A stretch of DNA of 33,223 nt from an uncultured Bacilli bacterium (GTDB taxonomy: Bacteria; Bacillota_I; Bacilli_A; RF39; UBA660), in NCBI GenBank assembly GCA_944332025.1, contig CALVJB010000012.1, positions 1-33,223 on the forward strand, in the 5' to 3' direction. This document shows positions 30,636 through 33,223 of the stretch, piece by piece (within the stretch, counting starts at the first letter, position 1; every line of letters begins with the position of its first letter). The position numbers and the translations under genes are program-made. Below the pieces are notes generated by a model, which saw only the letters and a list, made by a program, of their open reading frames with translations, did not search any database and was not told where the DNA came from.

Positions 30636-32169
30636 GATACACCTTCTCCGTATTTACATTCCATATCTCTGTTTTATCTTTATCATTATTGATTATTTTC
30701 TTAACTGCAATCATAGAAGTCAACATAGAATGATCCATATTATTATATCTATGTTGTCCATTTCTACCAATACAATAAAGGTTAGAAAACTTATTTAAAT
30801 AAGTAATTAACTTATCTATCTCACTATAAGTATCAAAATAAGCAGGATAAGCTTTTTTAACTCTCTCTAAATGAGAATCTAAAACATCTTCTTTATTAAT
30901 TATATCCATACTAACTAATTCATCTATCGCTTTATTAATAAACTCTTTATCACTCATATTCCAAAGAGAATCATTTTCATTACAAAAGTATTCTAACCCT
31001 AGCCATATATTATCTATAGGATTCTCTACCATATATGGTGACCAATTATTAAAGATTTGTATCCTTCCTAATTTAACAGAAACATCTTGTATATAAAGCC
31101 AACAATCAGGAATCATATTTCTAATAGTTCTTATATTAGTTGTATTTTTAAGTTTTAAATTCTTAACTAATAATCCTACTGTCATAAAATCACGATATGG
31201 TAAATTAGTAGCAATTCTCTTAATATCAGGTTCTACTTTAATAGAAAAACTTTCAATCAAGTCTTTTAAAGGCATAGAAGAAATAAAAATATCTCCTTTT
31301 AATTCTACTTCTTTACCATTATTCTTATATATAACAGAAACTATTTTTTTATTTTTAATTTTAATATTAGTAACAGTACACCCCGTCCTAACTTCACCCT
31401 TCTTCTTTAAAATTTTCTTCTCTAACTCTTCAAAGAACTGTCCAGGACCATATTTAGGATAATAAAAGCTTTCAATTAAAGATGTTTCTTTATTTTTATT
31501 AGTAATATGTAATATTTTACAAATATTATCTTTAATAACAGTTAAAACAGATAAACCTTTCGCTCTTTGGCTACCCCAATCAGCACTTATTTTACTTGGA
31601 TGTCTTCCCCATACTTTTAAAGTATAACCTTCAAAAAACATTTTATATAGTTTCTTACCAAATCTATTTATATAAAAGTTTTCTAAAGAACTCTCTTTTC
31701 TTTTAAAAAATATAGATTTTAAATAACTAAAACCACCCTTAATTATATTAACAAATCCTAAATTCTTAAGAGTATCTATACTTAATGTAATTGGATAATT
31801 AAAAAAATGCTTTAAATAATAAATACGTGATATCCGGTCTCTAATTAAAAAAAGAGAATCTGTAACTTCAGGATCTGGTCCATCTTTCTCTAACTTTTTT
31901 TCTCGTCCTAAAACTTTATCATCAAAGCTCTTCTTTCCTTGAATAGGCATAATCTCTTTCCAAAGATTCATAACTTCTTCGTTTTTAGTAAAGAAACGAT
32001 GTCCCCCTAAATCCATATGATTATTATGATAATTTATTGTCTTAGAAATACCTCCTACTTGCCTATCACTTTCTAAAATAATTACTTTATACTTATTACT
32101 ATTTTTTAGCAGTTCATAAGCAGCAGTTAAACCAGCAGGACCCGCTCCTATAATAATTACAGTCTCCAT
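30622..32169 (-). CDS. FAD-dependent oxidoreductase (protoporphyrinogen-oxidase/UDP-galactopyranose-mutase-like)
   Basis: A 515-residue flavoprotein. The N-terminal dinucleotide fold is VIIIGAGPAGLTAAYEL (GxGxxG at 8-13) with the acidic ILES at the end of strand 2 and GGISKT. Substrate-domain hallmarks are MDLGGHRFFTK and, near the C-terminus, CIGRNGQHRYNNMDHSM, the FAD-closing motif of COG1232 relatives found in polysaccharide gene clusters. There is no quinone-linked membrane helix. The start is the ATG at 32169, following AGAGGTG. An in-frame GTG two codons earlier is in that site. It is followed by the overlapping GT-C-like gene, suggesting a step in making a lipid-linked sugar or a cell-surface glycan. 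The actual substrate is unknown. Confidence 0.78.
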   Translation of the reverse strand: METVIIIGAGPAGLTAAYELLKNSNKYKVIILESDRQVGGISKTINYHNNHMDLGGHRFFTKNEEVMNLWKEIMPIQGKKSFDDKVLGREKKLEKDGPDPEVTDSLFLIRDRISRIYYLKHFFNYPITLSIDTLKNLGFVNIIKGGFSYLKSIFFKRKESSLENFYINRFGKKLYKMFFEGYTLKVWGRHPSKISADWGSQRAKGLSVLTVIKDNICKILHITNKNKETSLIESFYYPKYGPGQFFEELEKKILKKKGEVRTGCTVTNIKIKNKKIVSVIYKNNGKEVELKGDIFISSMPLKDLIESFSIKVEPDIKRIATNLPYRDFMTVGLLVKNLKLKNTTNIRTIRNMIPDCWLYIQDVSVKLGRIQIFNNWSPYMVENPIDNIWLGLEYFCNENDSLWNMSDKEFINKAIDELVSMDIINKEDVLDSHLERVKKAYPAYFDTYSEIDKLITYLNKFSNLYCIGRNGQHRYNNMDHSMLTSMIAVKKIINNDKDKTEIWNVNTEKVYHEEK

Positions 32170-32184
32170 ACGCACCTCTATATA

Positions 32185-33060
32185 TTACTTATAATTAGTC
32201 TCAAAATTTCCAATTTTATTTCTAACATATATCCTTGCTAATCTTTTATCTTCTCTTTTAGTTTCTTTATCTTTATTAACTAACTGATCTAATAGTATTA
32301 CTAACTCACTACGAGAAAAGAAATAAGGAAATAAATCAGATGAAATAAAACCATTACCTAAACTTATTTCATAATCTTTTGAAAAATGTTCACTATAAAC
32401 AAAAGGGAAAAACTTAATTAATTTATTATCATCAAGCATAAAAGATATATGTATATTATCAATATCACCAAATTTAATAATTATTTCAAAATAATTAGTC
32501 TCAACATTATTTTTTACTATATTTAAATCTACAACTGAAATGACACTAAGTTTACTTCTTAACTCTTCCTGATCAAAATTAGAAAGAAAGTTTAACAGTT
32601 CTTTTTTCAAATCAAAAACGTTAAAATCTTTCTTATCTAAATTAGGTGTTACTAAAACAATAGAGTTATCTAAAGAATAACTATATAACCCTCTTACTTT
32701 ATCAAAAGAACAAATATTACCATCTACATAAAGTCTACTAAAACATTCTCCTGTCTTAACATCTATATTTTTTAAATACTTAGTATTCTCTTTTATATCA
32801 TCTTTACTTATATATTCTATATCTTTAGTAATAGAAACTCCCCCATATATAGTCTCTTCTCTTACAACAAGATCCCTTTCAGTAAGTTTCCCTGCTACTA
32901 CTAAAGTATCATTCTCTTCAATATAATCACCAAATTTAGGATCAACTCCTAAATAATAAAAAGTTGAATAAGTACCTATAAAGTTTTTCTTCAAAACATA
33001 ATTGTGTTCATTAAAAGACATTGTCGCTAAATTATCTCCAACCAAACCTCTTATTACCAT
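32185..33060 (-). CDS. Unknown protein at the head of the glycan-type operon
   Basis: A 291-residue cytosolic protein I do not recognise. It has no membrane segment or signal. Residues 1-90 are rich in strands (MVIRGLVGDNLATMSFNEHNYVL, YYLGVDPKFGDYIEENDTLVVAGKLTERDLVV), and the rest alternates strands with acidic helices. No catalytic motif stands out. The ATG at 33060 is used because GGAG lies eight bases upstream. Two GTG codons further up have no better site. A clear promoter (33095-33123) lies just before it, and the oxidoreductase ATG follows 15 bases after its stop, so it is the first gene of a three-gene unit. Confidence 0.6.
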   Translation of the reverse strand: MVIRGLVGDNLATMSFNEHNYVLKKNFIGTYSTFYYLGVDPKFGDYIEENDTLVVAGKLTERDLVVREETIYGGVSITKDIEYISKDDIKENTKYLKNIDVKTGECFSRLYVDGNICSFDKVRGLYSYSLDNSIVLVTPNLDKKDFNVFDLKKELLNFLSNFDQEELRSKLSVISVVDLNIVKNNVETNYFEIIIKFGDIDNIHISFMLDDNKLIKFFPFVYSEHFSKDYEISLGNGFISSDLFPYFFSRSELVILLDQLVNKDKETKREDKRLARIYVRNKIGNFETNYK

Positions 33061-33094
33061 ACTACCTACTCCATTCACCACTATTTATATATTA

Positions 33095-33123
33095 ATTATA
33101 TGTAAGATAGTAAAAAAAATCAA
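33095..33123 (-). promoter_or_regulatory. Promoter of the three-gene unit 33060-29121
   Basis: On the minus strand TTGATT (33118-33123), a 17-base spacer and a perfect TATAAT (33095-33100). The predicted start is near 33088, giving a leader of about 28 bases. It lies immediately after the hairpin at 33128-33147. Confidence 0.8.
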
Positions 33124-33127
33124 TATA

Positions 33128-33147
33128 AAAAGAGCCTAAGCTCTTTT
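33128..33147 (-). terminator. Rho-independent terminator from upstream of the window edge
   Basis: AAAAGAGC and GCTCTTTT form a perfect 8-bp stem with a CTAA loop. On the minus strand it is followed by a run of T (GCTCTTTTTATATTG). It either ends an unseen minus-strand gene to the right or attenuates a leader. Confidence 0.7.
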
Positions 33148-33177
33148 GGTTCTTCCGAAAGTTTGCGGATTAACCAA
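33146..33177. ncRNA. Candidate structured RNA element (bulged hairpin)
   Basis: TTGGTT pairs with AACCAA (33172-33177), then after two unpaired bases on each side TCCG pairs with CGGA around an AAAGTTTG loop. It directly abuts the hairpin at 33128-33147 (sharing two bases) and is followed by the hairpin at 33185-33205. I do not recognise a known family. Orientation is undecided. Confidence 0.35.
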
Positions 33178-33184
33178 TAATAGG

Positions 33185-33208
33185 AAGTAGGATATATTCC
33201 TACTTTTT
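33185..33208 (+). terminator. Possible plus-strand terminator near the right edge
   Basis: AAGTAGGA (33185-33192) and TCCTACTT (33198-33205) form a perfect 8-bp stem with a TATAT loop, followed by TTTATT. On the plus strand this is a good terminator, but no plus-strand gene before it is visible. It might end a small RNA. Confidence 0.5.
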
Positions 33209-33223
33209 ATTATGAATTTAATA

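Noticed and set aside
33146-33177. Known riboswitch (preQ1, T-box, SAM, fluoride)
   Set aside because: None of the conserved cores of these families can be found around the hairpin.

Overview
The window comes from a low-GC, Gram-positive-type anaerobe. The standard bacterial code applies: TGG encodes Trp and TGA is used as a stop, for example at the end of the hydrogenase gene. Shine-Dalgarno sites are strong (GGAGG or GAGGTG types) and intergenic DNA is very AT-rich. A bacterial [FeFe] hydrogenase, 2-hydroxyacyl-CoA-dehydratase-like proteins and TasA/CalY-like surface proteins suggest an uncultured gut Bacillota/Bacilli lineage (RF39-like or related). That placement is inference. No rRNA, tRNA, IS element or CRISPR array was seen.

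Layout. 1-265 is the tail of a winged-helix protein. 577-2743 (minus) holds a kinase-methyltransferase fusion and a Cys-rich DUF3795-like protein. 2874-5685 (minus) is a LemA + DUF2207 membrane pair. 5794-9587 (minus) is a redox cluster: a frameshifted flavin reductase, a two-cluster [FeFe] hydrogenase, a GltD-like flavoprotein and a membrane-anchored flavodoxin. 9659-10962 (minus) has a bacterial PH-domain protein, an anchored thioredoxin-like protein and an orphan HigA-like antitoxin. 11062-13980 (plus) is a tight three-gene operon of 2-hydroxyacyl-CoA dehydratase/activase relatives. It ends at a perfect bidirectional terminator shared with the facing gene.

13992-18515 and 24625-28459 (both minus) carry four large predicted surface proteins. 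Each has a SipW/TasA-type N-terminal signal. Three end in two tandem DUF6273/C-type-lectin-like repeats and one in an FGE-sulfatase-like lectin fold. The most striking observation is here. Inside each repeat is a short hypervariable cassette, and in one gene the two cassettes are 52-55% GC, differ almost only at codon positions 1 and 2, and differ mostly where one copy has A. That is the signature of diversity-generating retroelement (DGR) targets. No reverse transcriptase or template repeat lies in the window, so any such system would act from elsewhere.

Between the two surface loci, 18680-24525 (minus) is an apparent operon: a PMCA-type Ca2+ ATPase, two paralogous proteins with an endonuclease/exonuclease/phosphatase-like fold that lack the catalytic Glu, a YbiT-like ABC-F ATPase with one composite ATP site erased, and a small unknown protein. 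Divergent from the second surface locus is a two-HTH XRE regulator gene broken by one stop codon, behind a good promoter. 29121-33060 (minus) has a GT-C-like membrane protein, an FAD-dependent oxidoreductase of the type found with glycan genes, and an unknown protein. The right end holds a clear promoter and three consecutive hairpins.
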